Positions 1 through 11,348 of a DNA stretch of 64,000 bases are shown here, one piece after another; the stretch's first letter is position 1, and each line of letters opens with the position of its first letter. The translations under genes and the position numbers were made by a program. A model generated the notes under the pieces. It was given only the letters and a program-made list of their open reading frames with translations, searched no databases and was not told the DNA's origin. The DNA is from Taudactylus pleione (Eukaryota > Chordata > Amphibia > Anura > Myobatrachidae), in the NCBI GenBank assembly GCA_031769625.1, contig JAUIMM010000211.1:9257001-9321000 (forward strand), read 5' to 3'.

Positions 1-164
1 TCCTTCTGGTTACATTCCAACATCTCAAGTTTCCAGTTCCAGTCACTCATCACCAAAGGCAGTTCTCACTGCTACCCACTTCTTATAATAAAAGAGCTAT
101 TCTTCTACATCATCTGTGGTTCCAGTCATGCCGGCCTCCGTTGAAACCCGATCACCACAGGAGA

Positions 165-530
165 TAAGCAGGAGATATCTGTGATACTAGTGTATGGGGA
201 CAGCGGGCCATTCCGCCAGAGGAAGATAAGCAGCAGATATCTGTGATACTAGCGTATGGGGACAGCCGGCCATGCCGCCAGAGGAAGGAAAGTAGGAGAT
301 ATCTGTGATACTATTGTATGGGGACAGCGGGCCATTCCACCAGAGGAAGGTAAGCAGGAGATATCTGTGATACTAGTGTATGGGGACAGCGGCCATTCCT
401 GGAGAGGAAGGTAAGCAGGAGATATATGTGATACTAGTGTATGGGGACAGTGGGCCATTCCGCAAGAGGAAGGTAAGCAGGAGGTATCTGTGATACTAGT
501 ATATGGGGACATCGGGCCATTCCTGCTTTA
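165..530. repeat. 62-bp minisatellite, about 6 copies
   Basis: The block beginning AGATATCTGTGATACTAGTG recurs at 173, 235, 297, 359, 420 and 482, so the unit is 61-62 bp. Copies differ by a few substitutions. The minus strand reads open across several units, but that frame is only the translated repeat. Confidence 0.9.
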
Positions 531-819
531 CCTTCTTGATGAATGGCCCTATAATAATTCACAATTGCAGGTGAAAATGTGCATTTTCACCCAAAATTCC
601 TCCCACTAATGATATAGTTATATTATTACAGCGGTATTACCAGCAATAAGGCATATTTCCATTTGATCTTGTATCAGGGAAACAATGGATATATCTATAA
701 TGGGTGCAGGGTGTCATGGGGGAGGTGTAGGGCTACACCACCCACGTAAGACCCATTGAATTTACTTACCTTGTGGCCATTTCCCCCATTTTTCTGGTGC
801 TTACTGGAAAATTATGTGG

Positions 820-1640
820 TACAGGGAATATGATGTGTGGGGGAATATGAAGTGAGAGAAATATAAGGTGTGGGCCTATATGATGTATGATGGAATGTGA
901 GATATTGATGAATATGAGGTATGAGGTAATATGAGTTGTGGGGGAATATGAGGTGTAAAGATATATGAGGTGTGGGAAATAGAAGATGTGGGGAAATGTA
1001 AAGTGTAGGGGAACATAAGGTGTGGAGGAATAGGAGGTGTGGGGGAATATAAGGTGTGGAGGAATAGGAGGTGTGGAAAATATATAAGGTGTGGAGGAAT
1101 ATGAGGGGTGGGGGAATATAAGATGTGGAGGAATATGAGGTGCGGGGGAATATGAGGTGTGGAAAATATATAAGGTGTTGAGGAATATGAGGGGTGGGGG
1201 AATATGAGGGGTGGGGGAATATGAGGTGTGGGGGAATATGAGGTGTGGGGGAATATGAGGTGTGGGGGAATATGAGATGTGGGGGAATATGAGGTGTGAG
1301 GAAATTGAAATGTGAGTAATTTGAAGTGTAAGTAATATGAGGTGTGAGGGAATATGAGGTATGAGAGAATATGAGGTGTGAGAGAATGAGGTGTGGGGGA
1401 ATATAAGATGTGGAGAAATATGAGGTGTGGGGGAATATGAGGTGTGGGGGAATATGAGGTGTGGGGGAATATGAGATGTGGGGGAATATGAGGTGTGGGG
1501 GAATATGAGGTGTGGGGGAATATGAGGTGTGGGGGAATATGAGGTGTGAGGAAATTGAAATGTGAGTAATTTGAAGTGTAAGTAATATGAGGTGTGAGAG
1601 AATATGAGGTGTGGGGGAATCATATCCCCAAAGTCTCATG
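820..1640. repeat. 17-bp minisatellite with 250-bp internal duplication
   Basis: The core unit AATATGAGGTGTGGGGG repeats every 17 bp (for example at 1201, 1218, 1235). A variant block containing GAAATTGAAATGTGAG occurs at 1301 and again at 1551, so a 250-bp piece of the array was itself duplicated. Because 17 is not a multiple of 3 and the unit has no minus-strand stop, overlapping minus-strand frames stay open for about 280 codons. They are repeat translations, not genes. Confidence 0.9.
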
Positions 1641-1801
1641 TTCTCTACACCTCATATTAATCACACATTATATTACTCACACCTAACTTGTCGGGGTTAT
1701 CAGTAGGGCTGCCATGTCATTGTATATAACTTGTCATTACACAGTTCTGCTTAGTGTTGACACTTTGCAGAGCATAATACTAAATAATTATATTATTCAT
1801 T

Positions 1802-2236
1802 TCATAACTCAGTAAGAATTTCAACAAAGCCCAACGTAGAACAAGATATACATTTTACCATGCTAATGTTCTCGTAGAATGTGGCGTTTTTCTCCACAGA
1901 ACATTTTATCTCATAATATCTAGTACACACATCTGAGAATCTCTCTGCCAAGCAGGATAATTGGGTTAGTCGCACCCTTTTCATCTCCATGTCTCGGAGC
2001 TCTCTATACAGGCTCTGCCAGATACTTTGCACATCACTGAACCAGGTTATTGCCAGTTGGGTATAAGCTGGCAGTGCTTGTCCATAAATACAGTTTATTC
2101 TAATTTTTTGCAAATAAATGGCCAGAAATAATTGTCTGAGGTCCTCAAAATGGAAATTATAGTTGTTTTCTAACTTTCTCTCCCCCTTATGTCTATATAT
2201 GATCATGGGGGAACATGAGGGTATAAACGTGGTCAA
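1802..2236 (-). CDS. Unrecognised 144-codon frame, possible host exon
   Basis: This is the only long frame in the first 13 kb that is neither low-complexity nor transposon-like. The predicted protein has a mixed, helix-prone composition. From about residue 70 it has a charged amphipathic stretch (WQSLYRELRDMEMKRVRL), then a Cys-containing helix (SDVCTRYYEIKCSVEK). A possible splice donor (ATG|GTAAAATG) lies near 1870 on the minus strand. Possible acceptors (…TTCAG, …CCTCAG) lie inside the frame, so the true exon could be shorter. No polypyrimidine tract is obvious upstream of the first Met. I do not recognise the family. It could be an internal exon of a large gene whose intron fills much of the window, an old retrocopy, or chance. 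Confidence 0.25.
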   Translation of the reverse strand: MTTFIPSCSPMIIYRHKGERKLENNYNFHFEDLRQLFLAIYLQKIRINCIYGQALPAYTQLAITWFSDVQSIWQSLYRELRDMEMKRVRLTQLSCLAERFSDVCTRYYEIKCSVEKNATFYENISMVKCISCSTLGFVEILTEL

Positions 2237-2294
2237 CTTTCTTAGTTAAGAGAATATACAGGTTACTTGTGCACGTTATTTCAGCTGAGACTGT

Positions 2295-2909
2295 GGCCCT
2301 GATTCAGAGGCGCTCGCTATTTGCGAGCGCACGCTCTGAATCAGGGCATTTTGTGTTTTTTAACACGGCGTCCAGGCCGCTCGCTAAGCTGTGGGTGACC
2401 ACCCTGTGGTAGGGTCTCAGGTCTCGCAAGCCCGAGTGGACTTCCTGCTCTTCCGCCGCGCGTGCGCAATGGCCCACCATCGCTCACGAGCAGGTCTGAA
2501 TCAGGCCCTGTCTTTTGTTTTTACGCAGCGTGACTGACAGCACGCCCCCTTTGGTGGGCGTGCCAGGGGCGTGGCTGCCAGATGGAGGCGTTCCCATGAG
2601 AACGCCTACCGTCTGAGTCAAGGCCCCACTGACATCAGTAATGATGTCAGTGGGAGTGACTTTGGCTCTGATAGAGCCAAAATCACTCCTGGGCTTGCGG
2701 CAGTGAGACCCTACCGCAGGGTCTCGTCGCAAGCCCGATGGTCGCGATGGTCTTTGACCATCGCGACCATCATCATGGACGCTCGCTATAGCTGTGGGTG
2801 GTAACCCACAGCTATGCGAGCGTCCATGAGGACGCTCCAAAAAAAGGTAGGAGGGCCCTGATTCAGAGCGAGCGCTCTGGTCAGAGCGTTCAGCTCTGAA
2901 TCAGGCCCT
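2295..2909 (-). mobile_element. Family-A hairpin-chain MITE, composite copy
   Basis: The termini read GGCCCTGATTCAG and CTGAATCAGGCCC. The interior is a run of back-to-back hairpins. These include ACTGACATCAGTAATGATGT, a CACTCC/GGAGTG-type stem around GGCTCTGATAGAGCC, a GGTCGCGATGGTC/GACCATCGCGACC stem and CTGTGGGTGGTAACCCACAG. An extra internal terminus (TCTGAATCAGGCCC near 2493-2506) suggests a short copy joined to a longer one. Flanks TGT/TAT give no clean TSD. Confidence 0.7.
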
Positions 2910-3489
2910 ATATACTATATTTGCAGGACATTGCTTGCCTGCTAGGAGCTATGAGTCTGTATCAATAACTTTTGTGTGCCTGCTATTACGTAAAAATATA
3001 CAAGCGGAGGTAAAAGATCACTTAGAGAATTGGGGGTCTCTGGTGCCAAGTTGTTCCCTTTGGCTGGACCGCCTGGACCCCTAGATATGGCAGTGATCTC
3101 CCAGAGGGAAGGCATAGCAAGTTTGTGCTTCCCTGAATCTCTAGTGTAAAGAAATTAGCACAATGTCTGCGGGTGAAAAAAAATCTAAACATTGCATAAT
3201 TACTGTATATTTACTAAATTTAATAGAGCGAAAACACAAAACAGTGACTGTGGCATGTGTAAGAGTACATGCTTATAGTTGATTCATTAATACTAATTTA
3301 AGGCCTTTCTTAAATGACTTGTTAGGCCTTAAAAGTATGCAGATAAACAGAAATCCAACGTTTAATAATGGACCCATAGAAATTCTATGATAGGTGTCTT
3401 TTGCAATTTTTCTGCTTCCTTTTCTTTTTTTTATGGTCACAGCCGTAGTTCGTAATGTAAAAATGTAAAAGGACTGTCTCTAACACAAT
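2910..3489. other. No gene or repeat recognised
   Basis: AT-rich sequence without a supported frame or repeat boundary. Confidence 0.4.
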
Positions 3490-4030
3490 CTTTTCTACAA
3501 TTTCCATGTCTTCATATGTTCAGTGCCAGTGATCAAAAAAAGAACTATGGTCCTTGGAGTCTTCGTTAAATATAATTCTTTGACACTCTATAAAAAAGAT
3601 ATCGATATAGGACATTCCTATGGGGTTCCAGAAAACAAGACTTTAGGCTCCTTGTAGCATGACTCACATATTGAAGGCCACGACTACAGTTCAGAACATA
3701 AATGACAAATTTGTTGTTACAATTTCTGTAGCGTAGAGTATAACATGTTGAATTATTGGTACTGGAGGTGAATGCTACAAGATTGTCCCTCATGCGTCCA
3801 TTTGTATGTCGTATATTGTCACATTTAAAAAATCCTTTAGTTACGGTAGTCAGCCTTGAGAATTTGTTTGTAGGAATGTGGTTTAAGAACCATAATATAC
3901 TGGAGGTTAATAAAGGTTTCACACAAAGTCCAAGTTAAGGGAACAGTTTCTCTCCAATTTACTAAGCTGACTGAACGGAATATCTTTGTGTGAAGAAAAA
4001 TGATTAATACTCCTAAAGTGTAGAAAAGCA
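3490..4030 (-). pseudogene. Penelope-like element remnant, linker plus GIY-YIG start
   Basis: On the minus strand the frame at 3566-3922 contains CNNKFVIYVLNCSRGLQYV, matching the start of the PLE GIY-YIG endonuclease (family pattern F/VVYLLxCPCGLQYVGxT). It is followed by SLKSCFLEPHRNV, the expected LKxRxxEHxxN region. Upstream, in another frame (about 3919-4137), SSHKDIPFSQLSKLERNCS resembles the PLE reverse-transcriptase thumb/linker. Two frames for one protein, a changed CPCG (CSRG) and no upstream RT palm show that this is a dead 5'-truncated copy. Confidence 0.65.
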
Positions 4031-4044
4031 TCATATGTGATGTG

Positions 4045-4125
4045 TTTATGGTGGGATCCAGTCAAAATCTCGACAGTCGGGATGCCGGCATTTAGAATGT
4101 CCCAACACCTATAAGAATCAATCCT
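4045..4125. repeat. Short fragment of the CGGGATGCCGGC repeat family
   Basis: ACAGTCGGGATGCCGGCATT resembles the terminal parts of the TTAGGG-rich elements at 38.4 and 43.5 kb. There is no boundary evidence. Confidence 0.35.
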
Positions 4126-4139
4126 ACTGTAGGTCAAAA

Positions 4140-5580
4140 ATAACTAAAATATAATTGTACCTGGCATGTCATCATGATCACATTTGTTTATCCAATATGA
4201 ATGGCTGAATCTGCCACACCTCATTGGGTAATGTTGGCACACTTGTTGGTGAACCCGGGTCGGTTACTGTGTGCCTGTGTTATTAATAGTAATCTCTCTT
4301 GTAATCTACTGAGCTTCTCTCTGCTCTTCCCCAAGAATCCCCCTCACACATGGGATCTGCTCTCCTCTACAGTGCTGCTCTGTCCAGTGACGCCATGACT
4401 TTTATCTATTCCCAGCTGCTGGGAGTGAGATTCTGCAGCGCCATTTTCTTGAGGTCCATTATGGCAGCTGTCATCTCTGGTTACTGTATCTCTTCCCACC
4501 AGCTACCCTCTGGCAGTCAGTGACGGCTGAGTTATACATTTTTACTTTAGATTCCCTATAATAATAATTGTGCTTAGATTGACAAATTCCTACTTTTTTT
4601 TTAGATATTCCTGGACAAAACAGCAGCTAAAATGGCAGTTTTACATCGAATCAAGGACGTCTGTATTAAGATTTTTCCTCAAAACGCAAAATAAATCAAC
4701 TAACGTCTAGTCACCACCTCGTAGAGAAATATCTTCACTGCTTTCTAAATAATAAATAGAAAGTACAAAGCTAAAGCCATCTATACACATCTTTCCAAGA
4801 GCGCATTTGAAAAATATTTTTGCAAGCTTATGAATATACAATTCCTGCCCCGCCAGCTGCAACTCCAAAATTAATTCTCAGGGGACGTAATTATAGTAAT
4901 TGTGTCTCACTCAGTTGATTCCACTTTTTATGAATCTATTTAGCTTTGAAAGTGTTTAGAACCATGCTGCAATAATTATGATGGGAACATGCGATATGTA
5001 CTAACCTTGGGAAAGTGCCAGACGGGTGCTGCAAAATCGTTATGGATAATGGCTTCATGGTGAGACTGGAGCAAAACACAACAGTGATTAGGGTCAGGTG
5101 TGACTTGACGGTGCCATTTGTGCCATCATATGGACGGGGCAAGGTGTATATAGACATAGATGGCATAATTAGGCCACTTCATGGTTCTATGTGTGTCATA
5201 ATGTGGGGCATATGAAGATGCGATCTCCTTCATCAACTCATCCATACTCGCTGTATAGGCCATGAACCACCATCTGGAGTGGATCCTACGCTCCAGAGAG
5301 TCCAGGTCGTCTCCTACTAAGTCAAGAGCACCAACCATTCCTGAAGACTAGGCAACCATAGTTTACAGAGTAAGATGGACACATTTGTCGAATAGCAGAA
5401 GTTTACGCATTTATCAAGGAAGGAGTTGGATGAAGTGAATGCATACCTATTGATGAATATAGTAAGTGCACCTTGTTTTGTGGACCATCGATGAAACAAG
5501 TTTTCATTTTGCAACCTCAGATTAGTGTAATGAGGCAATGTGGGGGACAGGGTACATTTTGACAACACTGTTTGTTGTGC
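4140..5580. other. No gene recognised; mostly single-copy-looking
   Basis: There are several short frames on both strands near 5.0-5.5 kb, none recognised and none with repeat ends. The part from 4540 to 5000 is AT-rich, complex and repeat-poor, as in old intronic or intergenic DNA. Confidence 0.4.
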
Positions 5581-5840
5581 ATGCTCATTTATAATGGGTG
5601 CAGTGTGTGCAGTGCACCCAGGGCTGGTGGACTCATAGAGGGGTTTCTACAGTGTCCACCATAATTGCAGTTGGAACCAGGGTGTGTTCCTCAGCGGAGT
5701 TGGGCTTGCAAAACACATGTGCGGGTCCTCCTTCCTGGTACAACAAGCCCTGGTGCCAATATCACTAGGGCTCTTTTTTCCGTACCCCCTGGGCTTAGGG
5801 TACGGAGGTAATGGGGAATCGATAGAATAAATAATATTGT

Positions 5841-5946
5841 TTTTTACAGGTGAAATACTAGTGCCAGGGAATGATGGCACTTGTAGAACCACAAGTGCCA
5901 GCATTCCCATGCATCAAGGGCACCTGAAGCTCACCTGTAAAAAAAA
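5841..5946. repeat. Foldback hairpin
   Basis: TTTTTACAGGTGA on the left pairs with TCACCTGTAAAAA on the right. Internally, GTGCCAGGGAATGATGGCAC faces GTGCCAGCATTCCCATGCAT-type sequence. It is probably one end of a larger DNA transposon spanning about 5.6-6.3 kb, whose limits I cannot place. Confidence 0.5.
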
Positions 5947-6329
5947 TAATATTCAAATAAAGACATGACACACACACAGAATGAATTTCATTGTTTTTTA
6001 TTCAAAATCTTTTATTAAATAAACACTTCCCCCTAACATCCCTCCTTTACACATTTATTAATTAATCCAATGGACAAAGAAAATAAAAAACCCCCTCATA
6101 GATAACGCTACTTGTCCTTAAAGACCCCTCAGCCAATGAGAGGTAATTTTTGGACACTTTCCATAGGAATGAATAGGGCCGTGCTGATTGGTCAGAGGGT
6201 GGGCTAAAGCGCTAGCACTATTTATGGTTAGCACTTTTTTTTCTCTGGTAATCATTAGCGTGGAAAGTGGAAACACGCTGGAATGCTGACGAATGTGGCT
6301 TCATAACCCACCACACATCGCAAGAAGGT

Positions 6330-7180
6330 TGACAAGTCCTGTACAAACTCACCACTGGTTCCGGCAAGGTTACTCTCGCTGGAATCTCTGTACCTATTAC
6401 ATTCGCCCCATAGGCCTCATTCTGAATTTCTAGCCCACAAAGCGGATGCCTGTTTTTGTAATTAGATAGTAAATGATGTTATTTCATTTTCTGCATCAGT
6501 GTACCTTGAGCAGGTGGATATTTAACTGGAAGCACAGAGAGACACTAAATGGTTTAATTACAGTTTTCAGGTAACATCTGCTCCCAATTTCAATGAAGAA
6601 CCAAAAAGACCATTTCTGTAACTTATCATTATCCAGCACTGCCTGGCATGGATTATATTCACATTCGCATGAAAAGATATTTACGTGGATTTTCCAGTGC
6701 TAACTTCTATTCATTTTGTTTCCGCTATAAATGTATAAGAGGGTTTTGCCTGACAAAAGGTTTCATGGTATACTGAGAGCTTGCTGTGTTTTTCTTTTGA
6801 TCACATTCACTGAATTTTTTATAAGTGAAAACCAGTGGTATTTGCTGCAATAGATGATATAAAATAGCTTTTATTCCAGGAAGCATTATATAGGAGTGTA
6901 GACTGCTCATGGTGCTAAAATACCCAGGTACGGAGAAGGGGTCCAGGTAAGGAAAGTTACACCACTGCCACCAGAAACTGTGGGGTAAATTAATTAACAT
7001 TCGTGTTGGTCCCGATTTGTCCCGTTTTTCAAATCGGCTCGGATCGATCAAAAACGGCCATTTTTTACACTTGTAAAATCAGGAATTTACCAAGGTGCCG
7101 GTTTTGACAGGATCGTTTTGATTGATGATGTATTTGGTCGATCCTGTCTGATTTGAAGTCCCGATTAAAGTGGACAAATT
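6330..7180. other. No gene or repeat recognised
   Basis: AT-rich sequence with no repeated blocks seen elsewhere in the window and no convincing frame. Confidence 0.4.
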
Positions 7181-7244
7181 TGTCTCCCGAACAAGCAGCC
7201 TGCACATATCAGTGAAATATATGCAGTTTGTTCTTTTTGTTTTC

Positions 7245-8260
7245 TTTTTAGGGTTAAATTTAAAAAAAAAAATGTATGTGGGCTCCCCCCCCCCAAAAGG
7301 CTAACCAGCCCCGGACTTGCCAGCCTTTCCTGGTACCTAAAATTATGGGGAACAAAACGAATAGGGTTTAACCATAATTTAAGTACCAGCACCAGGCTGC
7401 AGGGCCAGTCCTGGTTTTAAATATAGGTTGTGGTTCTCCAAGTACCAGCATGCAGGGGAAGCTTGCTGGGACCTGTAGGTCCACTGTAAAGGCAATGTTG
7501 ATATTTACATTTTTTACATACTACATACACTCTCAATCCGCCACCCACCGCCCTAGGGTGGTGGGGATAGACCCGAGCTATAAGCCTAGGCCAAGGGTGC
7601 AATGGAGAAGGGGACCCCTTTATTGGGAGGTTCCACAACTCCCCAGGGATCCCTGGCCTGGGCTGACTAGCGGTCAGGACCAGTGGCGTAAATTCATCCC
7701 AGATGCCCGGAGGCAAGTTATAATTTGGTGCCCCCCCTAATAAAAAAGGGAAAATAAATATGTTGCATATCTATTTATCTATCTCATATCTATTTATCAC
7801 ATATGTACAAAATCATTAATATAAAATAGCCTTAAGTGGGGTGAATATATTGTGGACAATGGAGGAGGTGCCCCTTCAGTGCTGGCACCCGGCGGCAGGC
7901 GCCTTCGTTGTCTCCCATAGTTCTGCCCCTGGTCAGGACTGATGCTGCAGCTGGGGGGCCTGGCGAAAGGGCTCCCCTGGCTGTGGCATCAGCCCCCCGC
8001 TAGAAAAGGTCCGGTGCTGGTCTTAATTATAGGGGAACCCCTACGCAATTTTTCCCCCCTATAATTAAAACCTGGACTGGCCCTGCAGCCTGGTGCTGGT
8101 ACCTAATTTACGGTGGAACCCTACTCGTTTTGTTCCCTATAATTTTAGGTACCAGGACTGGCTGGCAAGTCCAGGGCTGGTTAGGCTTTTGGGGGGGGGG
8201 GGGACCTCATGTCATTTAAAAAAAAAAAAATTAACCCTTACAAGCACTTTCCATTAATAA
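7245..8260. mobile_element. Large inverted-repeat element, about 180-bp arms
   Basis: The left arm (about 7250-7430) includes poly-A, a C-run, GGCTAACCAGCCC, GGTACCTAAAATTATGGGG and GCTGCAGGGCCAGTCC. The right arm (about 8055-8250) carries the same blocks in reverse complement and order, with roughly 85% identity by eye. A small hAT at 7681-7931 sits in the spacer. There are no coding remnants. The outer ends and TSD are not resolved. Confidence 0.65.
7681..7931. mobile_element. Non-autonomous hAT, 251 bp, TSD GTCAGGAC
   Basis: It starts CAGTGGCGTAAATT and ends TTCTGCCCCTG. It is flanked by a perfect 8-bp duplication, GTCAGGAC, at 7673-7680 and 7932-7939. The CAGTGGCG terminus is shared with the 1.58-kb element at 40154. 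Confidence 0.85.
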
Positions 8261-8459
8261 ACATACACAAATCACTCGGATTTGTGTATGTTGAATGACA
8301 ACTCACAGCGCTGGTGCTGGCAGACTGGCACCCTGCACAATATATGCAGGCGATTGGGTGTTCTGAGGACGCCCGGTCAGCTATGCAATGACCAGAGCTG
8401 CCAGTTGTCGTGTGCTTAGGGGCCAGGGCCGGTACAGGCGCAATTGTGCCCTGTTACAG

Positions 8460-8495
8460 CTCCATCTGGATATTCCAGGAGAGTAGGTAAGTATG
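8460..8495. repeat. Terminal fragment of the CATACTTGCC hAT family
   Basis: CCAGGAGAGTAGGTAAGTAT matches the right end of the intact copy at 62204-62564, with one change (GGTAAG for GGCAAG). The left end is not found. Confidence 0.4.
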
Positions 8496-8569
8496 ATTCT
8501 GAGAAGTCTGCAATGTACAACTTAAGTACATACATTTTTGGTCCCCCAACACGCTGATAATACTGTTGT

Positions 8570-8990
8570 TTATTTATTTATTATTTATTAACAGTTTCTT
8601 ACATAGCGCAGCAAATTCCGTTGCGCTTTACAATTTGAATCAACATTAACATTTTACTGGGTTGTAAAAGACATACATACATAAAAGCCATACATACATA
8701 AAAGACATACGTAAAAGACATGCATACATAAAAGACATACATAAAAGACATACATACATAAAAGACATACGTAAAAGACATACATACATAAAAGACATAC
8801 ATACGTAAAAGACATGCATACATAAAAGACATACGTAAAAGACATGCATACATAAAAGACATACATACAAGACATACATACATAAAAGACATACGTAAAA
8901 GACATACATACATAAAAGATATACGTAAAAGACATACATAAAGGTAAGAGGGCTCTGCTCGCAAGCTTACAATCTATAGGGAAAGTTTTG
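8570..8990 (-). mobile_element. SINE/LINE tail carrying a minisatellite
   Basis: CATAGCGCAGCAAATTCCGT and TGCGCTTTACAATTTG at 8600-8640 match the GCGCTGCGGAATATGT… tail seen in reverse at 46393. CAAGCTTACAATCTATAGGG at 8960-8980 is a common block of the same amphibian tail. Between them an ACATACATAAAAG-type array has expanded at 8645-8945. Confidence 0.55.
8645..8945. repeat. ACATACATAAAAG/ACATACGTAAAAG minisatellite
   Basis: About 20 irregular units alternate ACATACATAAAAG and ACATACGTAAAAG. Minus-strand frames rich in Met-Tyr-Val-Cys-Leu are translated repeat. Confidence 0.9.
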
Positions 8991-8999
8991 GAATGAGCA

Positions 9000-9840
9000 T
9001 GTTTCCCAGCCCGTTTCAGTACAAGGAACAGGAAACTTACTGAACAGCCTCTTAGAAAATACATGCATTGTGGAAAAACTGATATATTAAATATTTGCAG
9101 TTGGGTATAATTCACCAGTAAGTCCTAGTGATTGCAGCAATAGCATGTTACATATTCACCACATTCAATGAAATATATCTGGTAAGCTCCATCGATAATG
9201 AATTTTTTTTTGTAGTGGAAAATTTTAACATGAAAGCGTTTTGGAATTGAACAGATTGAGTTTTGTGTTTTGCATTTGTGCAGTGCAAATACAATTACTG
9301 ACACTGTATGTACTGTACTCTCTGCCGATGTCTGTTGCGCTGTTTAAAATATATTTAATGTATGGATTAATTTTATATTGCTGTGACTGAACAGAAATGT
9401 AATTGGTAGTTTGGAAACAAACAAACAAATATTAATGGATGTGAGTTCGAAATTCAAAATGTCGACATAGTAATAATGGAATTTAAAGCATTTTAACAGC
9501 GCCAGCTATAATTGGCTCCCGAAACATGATGGTAAGTGCGGACAACCTAACTTTGACTATTATTTAATAACTAATTCAGGTCTCTTCTGCTTCTACCGCT
9601 GTTTGGATTGAAAATAATTAATATGAAGATAGGAATAATATTTATAAATCATTAGTAAGGAACTCTGCCCACAAAAATCTATCCGGAGCCTAATGGACCA
9701 TCTTGTAGAAATGCGTGACCCAAGTAGATGCCAGCTTCTGTCGCCATCTGTTTAATTTGCAATGTGAATCTCATCATCCAATATAGGGGAACATGTGCCA
9801 GAGATTGCAGATTAAAGCTGCCTTAGACAATGAAAGTGTA
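9000..9840. other. No gene or repeat recognised
   Basis: AT-rich, non-repetitive sequence with only short unsupported frames. Confidence 0.4.
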
Positions 9841-9844
9841 GACA

Positions 9845-10075
9845 ATGGACAGTACGGATGGCGTAGTTATTAGCATGACTGCCTCACAGCACTGAGGCCT
9901 TGGGTTCGATTCCCCCCATGACCATAACGGTGTGGAGTTTGTATGTTCTCCCCGTGCTTGGGTGAGTGTTCTCTGAGTATTCTGATTACCTTCCACTCTA
10001 CAAAAATATACTGGTAGGTTAATTGGCTCCCAATAAAAATTAACCCTAATGTGTGTATGTGGTATGGAGCTGAGG
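9845..10075 (+). mobile_element. V-SINE-like, tRNA-derived SINE
   Basis: The head looks tRNA-derived. An A-box-like TGGCGTAGTTATTAGCATGA near 9858-9880 is followed by a B-box GGGTTCGATTCC near 9902-9913. The body, GTGTGGAGTTTGTATGTTCT then CCCCGTGCTTGGGTGAG, followed by GGTAGGTTAATTGGCTCC, is the conserved V-SINE/L2-type central and tail sequence. The head has diverged and no TSD is resolved. No intact transposition function is expected from the element itself, because SINEs rely on a partner LINE. Confidence 0.75.
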
Positions 10076-10544
10076 GGTTCTGCATCATGACAGCCATATC
10101 TTAAAGTTTCCAGGTCAGCCTTATGTTACTTTGCTTTGTAATTGAAGCTACAGTCACCAATCCCTTTCATCACCCTTTCACTATACTAAAACTGACCGGT
10201 GTCACAGGAAATTACGCCCTATTAGCAGTCAGTCCAGAAAGTGTCTCTTTCCTGAAATTAAGATTTAAGTGGGAGGCAGTCCACAGTAACACCCACCGTA
10301 TCTTAGGGATATATCCTTTTATCTAAGTAAGACTACTTTGTGTTGAACGTTCATTCCCAGACTTTGAGGGTCCAGCCATAGCAGAGGACCACCTTCTTTA
10401 TTAAGAACAAGACCAAGCCAGCTTCCTAGCACATACTGTCATGAGATGCCAACCAGGACAAACCAGTTATCAACTGCCCTCCCAGTGACCAGGCCAAGTC
10501 ATCTGGGAATCCAACTGGGCATGAGAGGTAATGTTCCAGACTAA
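10076..10544. other. No gene or repeat recognised
   Basis: Complex sequence without a supported frame. Confidence 0.4.
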
Positions 10545-10727
10545 GGGGTGGATTTACTAAAGTTTAAAAAAATGAAAAGTGATGATGTTACCCATAGCAT
10601 TAGAAACCATTCAGATTGTAGCTGTCATTTATCTATTGAATCCTAGAAAATGATAGACAGAATTTGATTGGTTGCTATATCCAACAACATCACTTTCCAT
10701 TTTTAGAAGCTTTCGTAAATCTACCCC
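10545..10727. mobile_element. Foldback MITE, TTTACTAAA type
   Basis: GGGGTGGATTTACTAAAG at the left pairs with CTTTCGTAAATCTACCCC at the right. Most of the 183 bp is self-complementary (AGTGATGATGTT/AACAACATCACT). Flanks TAA/TGA are a near 3-bp TSD. It is related to the copies at 41838 and 44800. Confidence 0.7.
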
Positions 10728-10981
10728 TGAGGGTGCATTATTGTTTTTCAAAAATACTCACCTTCGGTGTGTAAGTCTATTTCCAACCCGGCACTGGGCA
10801 GTAGGGAATAATGTTGTGGAAATGGTACAGAAGTGCTGATTCTGTGTCGGGGTTCCCCCTAACTAATCCTAAGTGTGTTCCTTACTAGTTGCCTAGCGCT
10901 AACACGAGAATAATTTCATACATGTGCTTACGGGCTTCATTATCCAACATGATCAACCTTCAATGTGTAGGATGGGTCACA

Positions 10982-11345
10982 TGGGGCCTTATTCAGAGTC
11001 AGCCTGAAACAGATCGCAAAAGGGCGACCGCAAAGCCCGTTACATATTTGCGTTGGATTCATAGTCGCATTTGCAAATATTGAGTTGTGACTCCTTTCTC
11101 CTGTCTGTGACTCCCTCCCCTTGTCGTTCCTGCCTGTGATTCAACTGGATTGAGACTTGGGGCGTGGCTTCTGCATATATTCATAAAAACTGGAAAGAAC
11201 GGCATGCGATACAATCGCAATACAGTTATTGCCCCAAACAAGTAGGTAGTATGTAGTATGTACCCTATTGGTTTGGCTGCTGTAACATAATAATTGCATA
11301 TGCAAAAAATAAATGTTTACATTTTTTAATGACATCACTTGAAAT
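10982..11345. repeat. Partial family-B (GATCGCAA-rich) MITE
   Basis: GGGGCCTTATTCAGAGTCAG opens like the GGGCCTGATTCA termini, followed by repeated CGCAAA/GTCGCATTTGC motifs. The right end is not identifiable before the family-A copy at 11349. Confidence 0.4.
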
Positions 11346-11348
11346 TAT

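Noticed and set aside
766..1639. Two overlapping minus-strand frames of about 280 codons
   Set aside because: They translate the 17-bp minisatellite (Pro-His-Leu-Ile-Phe repeats) in different phases; no independent coding evidence.
8599..9115. Met-Tyr-Val-Cys-Leu-rich frames that look like membrane proteins
   Set aside because: Direct translation of an ACATACATAAAAG array.
9850..9925. Functional tRNA gene
   Set aside because: A- and B-box-like sequences are there, but no cloverleaf; the V-SINE body follows directly.
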